From the NCBI RefSeq assembly GCF_000170895.1, contig NZ_ABCS01000020.1:62001-126000 (forward strand): DNA of 64,000 bases. Reading direction: 5' to 3'. This DNA comes from Plesiocystis pacifica SIR-1. Lineage in GTDB: Bacteria > Myxococcota_A > Polyangia > Nannocystales > Nannocystaceae. The notes beneath the pieces are model-generated. The model was not told the DNA's origin, ran no database searches, and saw nothing but the letters and a program-made list of their open reading frames with translations. Below are positions 56,901-64,000 of the stretch, piece after piece (within the stretch, counting starts at the first letter, position 1; each line of letters opens with the position of its first letter). A program made the position numbers and the translations under genes.

Positions 56901-59647
56901 AGGGCCACGAACAGCCCGGGGCTGGTGACGTAGGCGACGTTGACCGCCGCCGTCAGGATGTCGAACACCGCGTTGATCTCGGGATCCTCGCAGCGCTTCA
57001 TCGCCTTCCAGTCCTCGATGCCGATGTCGCGGATGCGCAGCCAGCCGACGAGCAGGCCGGCGACGGCGAGGCCGAGGCTGGGATCGGGGGCGATGCGCAT
57101 GCCGCACTCGGCGATGGCGTCGATGGCCAGGCGGATCGCGTCCTGGGGGCGGTCCTCCATGGTCAGCAGGCGGATGCGCAGGGCGACGACGCGCCCGAAC
57201 ATCGCCCGGGGCAAGGGCCACCGGAGCAGCTCGCTGAAGGCCGCGTCGGCGTCCTCGTAGCGCGTCGACAGGGCCAGGCTCTGGGCGCGGGCGAAGTGCA
57301 GGGCGATGACCAGCTCGGCGTCGGGGGCCGCCGCGCCGTGGGCCGCGACCTTGGGGGTGGACGCGGCGACGAGCTCGACCCCGGCCTCGAGGTAGCGCAG
57401 GGCGGGGGCGTAGGCCGCCGCCGCGATGGCCCGCTGCCCGGCGCGCAGGTTGAGCTGCGCGAGCTCGACGCGGGCGGCCTCGTCGAGCTCGCGGGGCAAG
57501 CTGGCGTCGAGCTGATCGACGATCTCGAACAGGCGGTCGGCGCCGGCCCCTGGGCGGGAGCGATCGCTGCGTCCGGCCTGGAGCTGCCAGTGGCGGCCGA
57601 TGGCCCAGTGCACCGCCGAGCGGGTGTCGGCGTCGAGGTGGGCCCGCGCCACCTCGCACAGGCGATCGTGGGCGAAGGCGTAGGCGAGGCCGGCCGGGCC
57701 GACGAGGCCGGCGTCGACGAGGGCGTAGAGCTCCGCGGTGAGCTCGGCCATGGGGCGCGCGGTCGCGACCTCGAGGCTCTCGAGGTCGAAGGAGGCGCCG
57801 AGGCAGGCGGCCCGCGCGAGCAGCTCCCGGGGCCCGTCGTCGAGGGCCTCGAAGCGGGCCCGCACGGCCTCGAACACGCTGTCGGGCAAGGGGGCTCCGG
57901 CGACGGCCTGGACGTCCCAGCTCCAGCCCGACGGACCGCGCTCGAGCAGGCCGCGGCGCTCGAGGTCGACGAGCAGCTCGCGCAGCAGCAGGGGGCTGCC
58001 GCCGGTCTTGGGGTGGAGCACGGCGGCGAGACCCTCGAGGGTCTGCGGGTCTTTGGCGAGGGTGTCGGCGAGGAATTCCGTGGCCGCCTCGGCGGTCCAC
58101 GGGCGCAGATCGACGACGCGCAGCAGGTGCATGGCGGCGAGGCGGTGGCCGAGGGCGCCGAGGGCCTCGGCTTTGGCCTCGGCCTGGCGCGCGCCGAGGA
58201 TCATCACGGGCCCGAGGTCGCCTTCGAGCAGCACGCGGAGCAGCTGGAGGCTGCTGGGGTCGGCGGCGTGGAGGTCGTCGAGGACCACGAGCAGCGGGCT
58301 CGCGGCGCTGGCGAGGGTCGAGAGCAGGCGGGCGAGGCCCAGGTGGACGCGGTTGCGGGCCTCGGGGGGCGGGACCGGCGGGGGCGAGGGCTGCTCGCCG
58401 AGGATCAGCGCGAGCTTGGGCAGCAGCTCGCAGACCACGGGGGACAGGCCGCCGAGGGCCTCGCTCAACAGCGCGCGGTGGCTGGCCAGGGAGGGCTCGT
58501 CGAGGGTCAGCAGCTGCTCGACGAGGCCGTCGAGGGCCTCGAGGAAGGCCGAGTAGGGGAGCTCGCGGTGGGGGTCGAAGCGGCCCTGGCCCACGCGCGC
58601 GCCCGCGGTGCTGGCGAGGCCGGCGAACTCGGACAGCACGGTGGACTTGCCGACGCCGGCCGGGCCCGAGAGCAGGGTGACCCGGGCGCTGCCCTCGCGG
58701 CGCACGCGCTCGAGCTCGTTGCGCAGCTCGTGCAGCGCCGAGTCCCGGCCGTGCAGGCGCGTCGACAGGCTCAGCCCGGGGGGCAGGTCGTCGCGGGCGA
58801 GCTCGAGCTCGAGCCCTGCGTCGCCCGCGTCGAGCAGCTCGCGCAGCCGCCGAAGATCGCGGGCCAGCCCCGCCGCCGTCTGGTAGCGCCGCTCCGGGGC
58901 CTTGGCGAGCAGCTTGAGCACGATGCGGCTCAGGCCCGCGGGGATCGACGAGCGCAGCTCGACGGGCGGGCGCGGGGCCCGGGCCAGGTGGGCGTGGATG
59001 AGCTCGAGGGGGGCGCTGTACTCGAAGGGGCGGCGGGCGGTCAGCAGCTCGTAGAAGGTCACGCCCAGGGAGTAGAGGTCGCTGCGAAAGTCGACCTTGC
59101 GCCCGGTCCGGCCGGTCTGCTCCGGGGAGATGTAGGGCAAGGTGCCGGTCAGCACCTGGGGGTCGTAGAGGTCGCGGCGCTCCGACTCGAGCAGCACCGA
59201 GATGCCAAAGTCGGCGAGGTGGATCTGTCCCGAGTCTGGGGTGATCAGCACGTTCGCGGGCTTGATGTCCCGGTGGATCACCCGCCGGGCGTGGAGGCGC
59301 GCGAGGATGTCGGTGAGCTGAATGGCGATGGACAGGAAGGTCTCGACCTCGACGGGCTGACCCTCGGTGTAGACGCTCAGGTCCTGACCGGGCACGCGCT
59401 CGAGCAGGAGCACCAGCTGCTGGCCGACGCGCTGCAGGGCGAGGGCCTTGACCACGCCCTCGATGTCCAGGGCCTCGAGCAGGGCGAACTCGTGCTCGAC
59501 CCGGGCCTCGACGGCGGGGCTCTCGAGCTCGAACACCTTGGCCACGACGGCGCGCCCGTCAGCCTCGCGCACGGCCGAGTAGACCCGCGCGTGCCCCGAG
59601 GCGCGCAGCATCTCGTTCGTTCGGTAGCCAGCGAGAGGTATGCCCAT
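53915..59647 (-). CDS. Giant Ser/Thr kinase - ATPase - GAF - PAS - histidine kinase
   Basis: 1910 residues. Order: Ser/Thr kinase at about 8-275 (Lys 37; HRDIKPAN 125-132; DFG 146-148; GTLPYISPEQTGR); AAA_16-type ATPase from about 298 (HGRDSALHELRNELE; Walker A SGPAGVGKST 327-336; Walker B LLVVLDDLHAAD); a long TPR-like helical region; GAF (SLLGLPILKGRRVLGVLALE); PAS (VTGVPDIIALLDERGAIEFV); HisKA with His 1696 in GVAHEINNPVQG; HATPase (NLVTNARDALNEV, VEDSGPGIPAEV, GTGLGLSVSHGIAKDHGG). This is the layout of HstK-type dual kinases known from cyanobacteria and myxobacteria. No TM helix or receiver domain, so cytosolic with unknown partners. The Gly loop is degenerate. Confidence 0.93.
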   Translation of the reverse strand: MGIPLAGYRTNEMLRASGHARVYSAVREADGRAVVAKVFELESPAVEARVEHEFALLEALDIEGVVKALALQRVGQQLVLLLERVPGQDLSVYTEGQPVEVETFLSIAIQLTDILARLHARRVIHRDIKPANVLITPDSGQIHLADFGISVLLESERRDLYDPQVLTGTLPYISPEQTGRTGRKVDFRSDLYSLGVTFYELLTARRPFEYSAPLELIHAHLARAPRPPVELRSSIPAGLSRIVLKLLAKAPERRYQTAAGLARDLRRLRELLDAGDAGLELELARDDLPPGLSLSTRLHGRDSALHELRNELERVRREGSARVTLLSGPAGVGKSTVLSEFAGLASTAGARVGQGRFDPHRELPYSAFLEALDGLVEQLLTLDEPSLASHRALLSEALGGLSPVVCELLPKLALILGEQPSPPPVPPPEARNRVHLGLARLLSTLASAASPLLVVLDDLHAADPSSLQLLRVLLEGDLGPVMILGARQAEAKAEALGALGHRLAAMHLLRVVDLRPWTAEAATEFLADTLAKDPQTLEGLAAVLHPKTGGSPLLLRELLVDLERRGLLERGPSGWSWDVQAVAGAPLPDSVFEAVRARFEALDDGPRELLARAACLGASFDLESLEVATARPMAELTAELYALVDAGLVGPAGLAYAFAHDRLCEVARAHLDADTRSAVHWAIGRHWQLQAGRSDRSRPGAGADRLFEIVDQLDASLPRELDEAARVELAQLNLRAGQRAIAAAAYAPALRYLEAGVELVAASTPKVAAHGAAAPDAELVIALHFARAQSLALSTRYEDADAAFSELLRWPLPRAMFGRVVALRIRLLTMEDRPQDAIRLAIDAIAECGMRIAPDPSLGLAVAGLLVGWLRIRDIGIEDWKAMKRCEDPEINAVFDILTAAVNVAYVTSPGLFVALVGLRARLLVRHGFHPCAAQAISQVAIGITAGARNTDSAAALCDRALALCEEMDENPSRARVESAAYLFVWHQSRPLPQAIASMPDACRRALVAGDFEYAGFMTGLRLSMEFDVGVHLRVLGRKAKQAREELERWGSAEMALVAWMIRGLTVVLTGSEGEGDELEALRDTEALSPEVVESRNGSRVTVFAAIVNRAIADLLLGRPEAALTNLLPIIADAEEVMFATWMIPRTALATALCVQLHRLRGHDNGRHAPRTLRRALRTAMSILERWGKNCPENYGHYLTLARGMAAAVKGRSRRAMDLLERARAEAEARSCRWVEGLACERLAELGEREGLSVYARGARERAWQLYAAWGAELKLEAMREAHPEQFADPRELMEHTLPPTRAGQRTQTQSESSSASASRSRARARAQRSGASSGRWRGSSATGSSSGNDLALDLESVLESVSAISQELSVDVVVAHMLEAAITNAGADHATLVLERQGAMGVVARSKVDLECEFFPRPIPLDEADHLVPPSLLRFVQRTRDAVVLDDAREDPRFAEDPYVVRKGVVSLLGLPILKGRRVLGVLALENRLSAYCFTPDRLESLRLIAGQAATALENATLYSALRRGEARWRSLVTGVPDIIALLDERGAIEFVNRPGLFVVDSPDDKGARRPVQPPGLGDEAAEAWRGAVRAVLADGDPRELELQVARSKKKPPRWFAVRLAAIEVAGEDEDESAAEADDASISQVMVLERRHAIALATDITARKRAEADKDALDAKLRQQQRLESLGTLASGVAHEINNPVQGILNYSELIHVNVEDAGIVREFTEEITAEANRVAAIVRNLLSFSRQDTDQQFEPATVDAIYSATLMLIKSVLRRDQVTIELVLPHDLPQVRCRIQQIQQIVMNLVTNARDALNEVYPGYDERKRIELKAERLGEDRVRMIVEDSGPGIPAEVLPHIFDPFFTTKGRDQGTGLGLSVSHGIAKDHGGELSVDTAPGAGTRFYLDLPVA

Positions 59648-59755
59648 TTGGCAGTGTCACGAGTGTACGCCGGGGGGCGCGCTCGGTGTTGGCATAGTTC
59701 GCGAAGGGCTGCGCGGGACCAACGCGACGCGGCCCGGCTGTGGTATCGAACGATC

Positions 59756-60922
59756 ATGATGTCCCATGTCGCGTGGGGATTGACGGGCGCGTCGGCGCGA
59801 GGGCTCCCCCGAAGCACGCCGCGATCGCGCGCGGGGCTGTCGGCCGCGCTCGCTTGCTTCGCGTGGGTCGTGGCGCCGCAGGGCGTGGCGTCGGCGGGCA
59901 ACGGGACCCACATCCGCACGCCGGTGAACTGGGCCGGGGCGCCGTGCATGACCGTCGTCGATCGCAGCGTCGACCCGGTCTACGCCCTGAGCTACGCGGT
60001 CCCCTTCGAGGATACGCAGCTGACCCCGGACGAGGTCGAGGACAGCCGCCGGCACCAGTTCTTTGCCCTGTGCCGGGATCGGCGGGACGAGCAGTACCTG
60101 CCCAATTGGATCACCAGCGCGGACCTCGACGCCGCGGTCGCCAACGAGCTGGGCGACCCCGCGAGCGTCGATCCGAGCGTCGACGTGCTCGAGACGAGCG
60201 CCGAGTGGGCGGGCTGCTGGGCGCGGATCACCGCCGACGACGCGCGCCGACCGATCACCTTCGAGGCCGCGTCGGAGCCCGTGCAGTGGGATACGAGCGC
60301 CCTCGAGGCCGGGACCTGGGTGGTCGAGGGCTACACCTGGGAGCCGTGGACGAACCTCTGGACCCATCGCCCTGGCGCGTTCAAGATCGTCGACGATCCC
60401 GACCCCGCGGCTAGTGCTCCCGCGGTCGCCTTCGACTTCAGCGAGCAGCCCGTCTACGTCGGCGAGGTCGCGGGCATCACCGGCTGCGTGGACGCGATGG
60501 CGGGCTCGACCATGCGCCTCGAGTGGTCCCCCGACGTGATCGGGCTCGAGCCCGAGTGGAGCCTGGTCGAGGAGGGCATCGCGGTGAACGGCTCGAGCTT
60601 CACCTACGACTGGACCGCGCCCACGGAGGCGGCCGGCGGCCCGGTCATCTTTCGGGCGACGGTCGACGATCCCATGGGCCGCAGCTGGGCGGGCTACAGC
60701 CACGCCGCGCTCTCGGTGCTCTCCGCCCCCGACCCCGGCTGTGGGGACGAGGGCGGCTTCATCCACGACGACTGCGAGGACGAGGTGGGCGCCGGCGAGG
60801 GCGGCGGGGGTTGTGCCGTGGCCGCGCCGGAGCTTGGGCGGACCACCTGGGGCGGGCTGGGCTGGTTGCTGTTCGCGGCCCTGGCGGGGCTGGCGATCAA
60901 CCGGCGCGGTCCCTGGGGCTAG
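59756..60922 (+). CDS. Exported surface protein with MYXO-CTERM-like anchor
   Basis: 388 residues from ATG 59756 (the next codon is also ATG). Signal peptide region GLSAALACFAWVVAPQGVAS. The mature part begins NGTHIRTPVNWAGAPCMTVV and contains an Ig-like beta domain (AVAFDFSEQPVYVGEVAGIT; VNGSSFTYDWTAPTEAAGGP). At the C-terminus a Gly-rich GEGGGGCAVAAPELG is followed by a hydrophobic segment (GGLGWLLFAALAGLAI) and NRRG, the Cys-TM-Arg pattern of MYXO-CTERM sorting tails. It is divergent from the giant kinase gene (108 bp between starts). The long antisense reading frame that runs through the kinase gene ahead of it is not coding. Confidence 0.8.
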   Translation: MMSHVAWGLTGASARGLPRSTPRSRAGLSAALACFAWVVAPQGVASAGNGTHIRTPVNWAGAPCMTVVDRSVDPVYALSYAVPFEDTQLTPDEVEDSRRHQFFALCRDRRDEQYLPNWITSADLDAAVANELGDPASVDPSVDVLETSAEWAGCWARITADDARRPITFEAASEPVQWDTSALEAGTWVVEGYTWEPWTNLWTHRPGAFKIVDDPDPAASAPAVAFDFSEQPVYVGEVAGITGCVDAMAGSTMRLEWSPDVIGLEPEWSLVEEGIAVNGSSFTYDWTAPTEAAGGPVIFRATVDDPMGRSWAGYSHAALSVLSAPDPGCGDEGGFIHDDCEDEVGAGEGGGGCAVAAPELGRTTWGGLGWLLFAALAGLAINRRGPWG

Positions 60923-60943
60923 CGAGCTAGCGGACTCTCGGGG

Positions 60944-61015
60944 TCAGCCGGCGCTGACGAAGGTCAGGACCATCAGCGCCAGGCTCACGAGGAAGGCAAA
61001 GCGGAGCAGCTTCAT
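60944..61015 (-). CDS. 23-residue hydrophobic peptide
   Basis: A tiny gene: ATG 61015, stop TGA 60944-60946. It reads MKLLRFAFLVS, then a run of Leu/Met/Val/Thr/Phe ending in Ser-Ala-Gly, a single membrane segment or signal-peptide-like leader. GAGGG lies 2-6 bases before the ATG, and an inverted repeat (61041-61058) lies just upstream. The sequence is less GC-rich than the surroundings. It could be a small membrane protein or the remnant of an exported protein. Confidence 0.45.
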   Translation of the reverse strand: MKLLRFAFLVSLALMVLTFVSAG

Positions 61016-61040
61016 TGCCCTCTGGAAATACGAGAATTGG

Positions 61041-61058
61041 GCCAACGCGACCGTTGGC
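61041..61058. promoter_or_regulatory. Inverted repeat upstream of the 23-codon gene
   Basis: GCCAACG (61041-61047) and CGTTGGC (61052-61058) form a perfect 7-bp stem with loop CGAC, flanked on both sides by GAATTG. No T-run follows on either strand, so an operator is more likely than a terminator. Confidence 0.4.
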
Positions 61059-61215
61059 GAATTGTGAATGGTTCCAAAAGCTTGGGAGAAGCGAGGGGCG
61101 ATCCCCCGATGTGCGCGACGTTGCAGCCCGCCACGCCTTTGGATCACCGAGCGTGGGACTTCCCGACACCGGTGCAGGACCCTCTAGAGTGGCTCCAGAG
61201 CTAGCCAGGGGCCGA

Positions 61216-62490
61216 TCAACGCTGTTCGTAGCCGGCCAGGATCTCGCGGTGGAGCGCGGCGTAGTCTGCGCCCATGCGCGCCGCCGAGAAGGCCTCGCGC
61301 GCCAACGTGGCGGCGGCCTGGCTCATGGCGAGGAGGCGCTCGGGCTTGGCGGTGAGCTCGTGGATGGCGGCGACGAGGGCGTGGGGCCCGGAGCTCGGAT
61401 CGACGCGCAGCCCGACCTCGAGCCCGCGGCTCTCGCCCTCGTTCAGGACCTCGCGCACGGCGGGGTGATCGAGGGTCACCAGCGGCAGCCCGGCGGCGAG
61501 GCCCTGGAGCAGGGTCATGGGGATGTCGGCGCCAAAGCGGAGATCGTCGGCGGCGGCGAGCTGCAGGCTGCAGCGGCCCATGAGCCCCGCGAGGTGTGCG
61601 CCGTCGAGGGTCGGGGGCAGCAGCTCGACCCGCGACGAGCCGATGGCCCCGGCCAGCTCCCGGGCGAGCCGAGCCTGGGCGCGCTCTTGGACCTCGCCGC
61701 CCTGGGCCCAGGGCTGCACGACCACGGACCAGCCGCGCATCGGCTCCTCGTTGGCCGTGCGGACCAGCTCGATGATGCGGTCCACGGCGCCCACGTCGAG
61801 GTCGCCGGCAAACAGGATGCGGCGGCGCTGAGCGAGGGCGTCGAGATCTCGCGGGGCGCTCGGGCCGTGGCGGACGTCCACGCCCGGGTAGATGCAGTGG
61901 ACCTTGTGTCCCGGGACGCCGGCGCCGATGAGCCGCGAGCGGGTGTGGGCCGAGAGCACGACGATCGCGTCGAGGGCCTCGAGCTCCGTGGTCGAGTCTT
62001 CGAAGCCCGCGGCCTCCGTGAGGGTCTGGACCACGGGCGCGGGCCGGGCGTGCTGGGCCTGGCGCGTGCGCAGCATGGAGCTGGCCACGCCCAGCCACGA
62101 GCGCGCCCCGCTGGTCGCCCGCTGGACCAGGCTCGTGCTCCGGGACACCGGCGGGGTCTCGAGCAAGCCGGCGGCGACCCGCTGCATCAGCGGGCCCGGG
62201 GCGAGGAAGAGGTGCACGGGCTGGCGCCTGCGCTCGCGCCCGACGAGCACGGCCCCGATCGCTGCACGCTCGAACAGGCCAGCGCCCCGGCCCCCGGGCA
62301 GCCGAGGGACGCGGATCACCCCGTCGTCCCGACCCAGGCGGGGGGGATCGCGGGGATCGCCGAAGTAATCGACGGGCGTCTGGCTGGGCAGGGCGGGGAT
62401 CAGGGCGCGGAGCAAGGCCGGCCCGCCGTCGATGGGATGGCCGACGACGGGGCGAGAGACCAGCAGCCAGCGTGCTCGGGCGTCGCTCAT
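61216..62490 (-). CDS. GT4-type glycosyltransferase
   Basis: 424 residues, ATG start. GT-B fold: N-terminal Rossmann part with a Gly-rich start (LLVSRPVVGHPIDGGPALLR), a middle IVVLSAHTRSRLIGAGVPGH followed by HCIYPGVDV (the strand-turn between the two domains), and a C-terminal nucleotide-sugar domain RILFAGDLDVGAVDRI, with CSLQLAAADDLRFGADIPMT and LLQGLAAGLPLVTLDHPAVR in place of the usual EG.P..E motif (the E positions are not obvious). It would add a sugar to a cell-surface or polysaccharide acceptor in the cytoplasm. No other polysaccharide genes are nearby. The plus-strand tRNA lies 170 bp beyond its start. Confidence 0.8.
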   Translation of the reverse strand: MSDARARWLLVSRPVVGHPIDGGPALLRALIPALPSQTPVDYFGDPRDPPRLGRDDGVIRVPRLPGGRGAGLFERAAIGAVLVGRERRRQPVHLFLAPGPLMQRVAAGLLETPPVSRSTSLVQRATSGARSWLGVASSMLRTRQAQHARPAPVVQTLTEAAGFEDSTTELEALDAIVVLSAHTRSRLIGAGVPGHKVHCIYPGVDVRHGPSAPRDLDALAQRRRILFAGDLDVGAVDRIIELVRTANEEPMRGWSVVVQPWAQGGEVQERAQARLARELAGAIGSSRVELLPPTLDGAHLAGLMGRCSLQLAAADDLRFGADIPMTLLQGLAAGLPLVTLDHPAVREVLNEGESRGLEVGLRVDPSSGPHALVAAIHELTAKPERLLAMSQAAATLAREAFSAARMGADYAALHREILAGYEQR

Positions 62491-62623
62491 GGGGGCGCCA
62501 TGGTACGCGGGATGCGGCTTGTACGCCTGCGCAGAGTCCGTGAGCTGGGGCCGTCCTTCAGGCCACAGCTGCCTCTGCGTGACGGCGCGCGCTCGACGCG
62601 AGGATGGCCTCTCCGCCGTCGGT

Positions 62624-62652
62624 TTGACGGGGGCACCCGGCCTCCCTATCGT
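62624..62652 (+). promoter_or_regulatory. Sigma-70-type promoter of the tRNA gene
   Basis: TTGACG (62624-62629), exactly 17 bases, then TATCGT (62647-62652), 8 bases before the tRNA. Spacing and position are ideal for transcription starting just before the mature 5' end. Confidence 0.75.
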
Positions 62653-62660
62653 GCGCCCAC

Positions 62661-62734
62661 GGGCCCATAGCTCAGTCGGTTAGAGCAGCCGGCTCATAAC
62701 CGGTCGGTCCCAGGTTCGAGCCCTGGTGGGCCTA
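62661..62734 (+). tRNA. tRNA with CAU anticodon (Met, or Ile2 if lysidine-modified)
   Basis: 74 bases. Acceptor arm GGGCCCA pairs with TGGGCCT (one G-U at the end); D arm GCTC...GAGC with AGTCGGTTA; anticodon arm GCCGG-CTCATAA-CCGGT, anticodon CAT; T arm CCAGG-TTCGAGC-CCTGG; discriminator A. No CCA is encoded. CAU reads Met, but the same anticodon with lysidine reads AUA Ile; the arms do not let me decide. It is not an initiator tRNA, since the anticodon stem lacks the three G-C pairs GGG/CCC. Confidence 0.95.
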
Positions 62735-62805
62735 CTCCCGACACACGGTCGTCACGCGGCGTCCGTGCGCTCATCCCCCCCGCGCAGACAAGCACACGGC
62801 CAGGA

Positions 62806-63567
62806 ATGAAAGACCAGATCGAAGCGCTCTATCGGCTTCAAAAGCAAGACCGTCGCATGAGCTCGATCGAGCGCAAGCTCGCCGCCATACCCCGTCGCAA
62901 GCGAGAGATGGACAAGGACCTCGCCAACCTCGAGGCCATGCTCCAGACCGAGGTCGACAAGCTCGACGACACCCGCGGCTTCCGCCTGGACCAGGAGCGA
63001 CAGCTCGAGGACGAGGAAGAGCAGATGCGCGCCAGCAAGCAGCGCCTCAACCAGGTCAAGACGCCTCGTGAACTCAGCGCCGTCCAGCGCGAGATCGAGT
63101 CGACCCGACGCCTGGCCCAAAAACGCCGCGAGGAGATCGTCAACATCACCACGGCCATCGAAGAGGCCGAGGCGCGCATCAAGTCCATGGAGGACGCGCT
63201 GGGCGAGCTGCGCACCAACCTCATGGCCGAGCGCGATCGCCTCGAGGCCATCGAGGTCAAGCTCGGCAAGTCGGCCAAGAAGGCCGAGAAGTCGCGCAAG
63301 GGGCTGCTCGACCAGGTCGAGCGGGACCACCTGCGCCGCTACGAGCGGATCCGCAAGCGGGCCCGGGGCGTCGGCTTCGTGGGCGTCCGCGAGCGGCGCT
63401 GCCTGGCCTGCAAGATGGCCGTGGCGCACCAGACCTACGTGTCGCTGCGCGCGGCCGAGATCATCGCGACCTGCGAGAACTGCGGTCGGATGCTCTACTG
63501 GGCCGGGCTCTTCCCCGAGGACGAGTCGAACGAGCCCAAGCCCAAAGAAGCGCCGAAGTCAGCCTGA
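62806..63567 (+). CDS. Coiled-coil zinc-ribbon protein (DUF164/CT398-like family)
   Basis: 253 residues. A long helical coiled coil at about 1-185 (EALYRLQKQDRRMSSIERKL; KRREEIVNITTAIEEAEARI) ends in a C4 zinc ribbon: CLACKMAVAHQTYVSLRAAE ... CENCGRMLYW. This matches the C4-type zf-RING_7 family found upstream of rnhA or dnaG-like genes in many bacteria; a Chlamydia member binds sigma-54-linked factors and flagellar/type III components, but no general role is settled. Basic in the middle, acidic at the C-terminus. It follows the tRNA by 71 bp. Confidence 0.88.
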   Translation: MKDQIEALYRLQKQDRRMSSIERKLAAIPRRKREMDKDLANLEAMLQTEVDKLDDTRGFRLDQERQLEDEEEQMRASKQRLNQVKTPRELSAVQREIESTRRLAQKRREEIVNITTAIEEAEARIKSMEDALGELRTNLMAERDRLEAIEVKLGKSAKKAEKSRKGLLDQVERDHLRRYERIRKRARGVGFVGVRERRCLACKMAVAHQTYVSLRAAEIIATCENCGRMLYWAGLFPEDESNEPKPKEAPKSA

Positions 63568-63586
63568 GCCCGGCTCGCGCGAGCGG

Positions 63587-64000
63587 CTATCGGAACCCGC
63601 AGCCCTGCTCCTCTTCGGGGGGGTAAAAGGGCGGCGGGACCACGGCGACGCGCGGGTGGACGTCCTCGCTGTCGTCGCAGGAGATCCGGCGGAACACGGT
63701 GGGCACGTCGATGTAGCGCCCGCCGTCGTTGTTGACCGACTGGAACTCCTGGATCTCGTGATCGATGACCCCGGAGAAGCGGTCGAGGTTGTAGCCGAAG
63801 GCCGAGGTCACGGCGCACAGCGGGTCCTCCATGCGCCAGTTGATGGCGTCGAACTCGACGGTGCTGGTGTCGGCCTGGTAGCGGCCCTTGGCGTTCATCG
63901 ACACGATGTACTGGAGCCGCCCCTGGCAGGGCCCGCGGTTGACCTCGGTCTTGGGCCCGTACCAGCTCTCGTTGACGATCTCGCCCTCGAGCTCGCCGGA
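63587..64000 (-). CDS. Unknown protein, C-terminal part (cut by window edge)
   Basis: The frame is open to base 64000, so the start lies outside. The visible 137 residues contain GEIVNESWYGPKTEVNRGPC, YIVSMNAKGRYQADTSTVEF, DRFSGVIDHEIQEFQSVNND, RYIDVPTVFRRISCDDSEDV and end PPEEEQGCGFR. Two or three Cys residues and a Pro-rich tail suggest an exported protein, but I recognise no family. Convergent with the zinc-ribbon gene, 19 bp apart. Confidence 0.7.
   Translation of the reverse strand, partial: SGELEGEIVNESWYGPKTEVNRGPCQGRLQYIVSMNAKGRYQADTSTVEFDAINWRMEDPLCAVTSAFGYNLDRFSGVIDHEIQEFQSVNNDGGRYIDVPTVFRRISCDDSEDVHPRVAVVPPPFYPPEEEQGCGFR

Noticed and set aside
53987..60922. Very long open frame on the plus strand across the giant kinase gene
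   Set aside because: Its translation is Ala/Gly/Val/Leu/Glu-rich without motifs until the end (from 59756), where a real gene uses the frame. It is the usual antisense shadow of a 70% GC gene.

Overview
The window comes from a very GC-rich Gram-negative genome, most likely a myxobacterium and probably of the Nannocystineae type. I infer this from the roughly 70% GC coding bias with many GTG starts, the many lipoproteins with Asp/Glu/Ser/Thr-rich linkers after the lipobox cysteine, MYXO-CTERM-like tails, the DUF1552/DUF1592 pair, Ser/Thr kinases fused to other signalling modules, and the rpoN-hpf-hprK gene order. No ribosomal RNA or named marker is present, so genus and species cannot be given.

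Layout. 1-4641 (minus): housekeeping block pyrG, rpoN, hpf, hprK (hprK cut by the window edge). 4831-5044: a 56-bp tandem repeat with a hairpin core; a related single copy lies between hpf and hprK. 4998-10416 (minus): a TPR protein, a stand-alone biotin carboxylase, an unknown protein and an AT-hook-like coiled-coil protein. 10577-22000: a Cys-rich lipoprotein (plus), then a long minus-strand run of TPR and envelope proteins, a DUF4331 protein split into two coupled genes, a PAS-STAS regulator, and two adjacent Omp85-type outer-membrane proteins, one fused to a zinc peptidase and a beta-propeller. 21928-24767 (plus): a propeller-like lipoprotein and a GH5_8-type endo-mannanase lipoprotein. 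24786-29989 (minus): a FIST-domain lipoprotein translationally coupled to a hybrid histidine kinase, then a small membrane protein and a pyroglutamyl-peptidase-like lipoprotein lacking the expected Cys. 30077-36085: an unknown protein, an M48 protease, a carboxylesterase, a second Cys-rich lipoprotein, a frameshifted membrane protein and a LOG-family enzyme. 36056-42824: an ECF sigma factor with an NrsF-like anti-sigma factor, divergent from a double spondin-domain lipoprotein, followed by a dipeptidase-like lipoprotein and a PhoX-like Tat protein. 42840-45060: a lower-GC island with a P-loop/deoxycytidylate deaminase fusion resembling anti-phage AvcD, overlapping a DUF488-like gene. 45101-45639: a truncated ABC ATPase at the island's edge. 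45599-53680 (minus): a probable operon of propeller lipoprotein, Ser/Thr kinase-TPR, DUF1592, DUF1552 and ECF sigma factor. 53915-59647 (minus): a 1910-residue Ser/Thr kinase-ATPase-GAF-PAS-histidine kinase. The window ends with an MYXO-CTERM-like surface protein, a 23-codon peptide gene, a glycosyltransferase, a CAU tRNA with a clear promoter, a coiled-coil zinc-ribbon protein and the 3' part of an unknown gene.

How it fits together. Most of the window is envelope and signalling biology: exported lipoproteins and outer-membrane barrels interleaved with one- and two-component, ECF and Ser/Thr kinase regulators, several in stop/start-overlap pairs. The best candidate for a little-described system is the deaminase plus DUF488-like pair at 42961-45058. 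Next are the peptidase-propeller-barrel pair (17008-21830) and the FIST lipoprotein/hybrid kinase pair (24786-28420).
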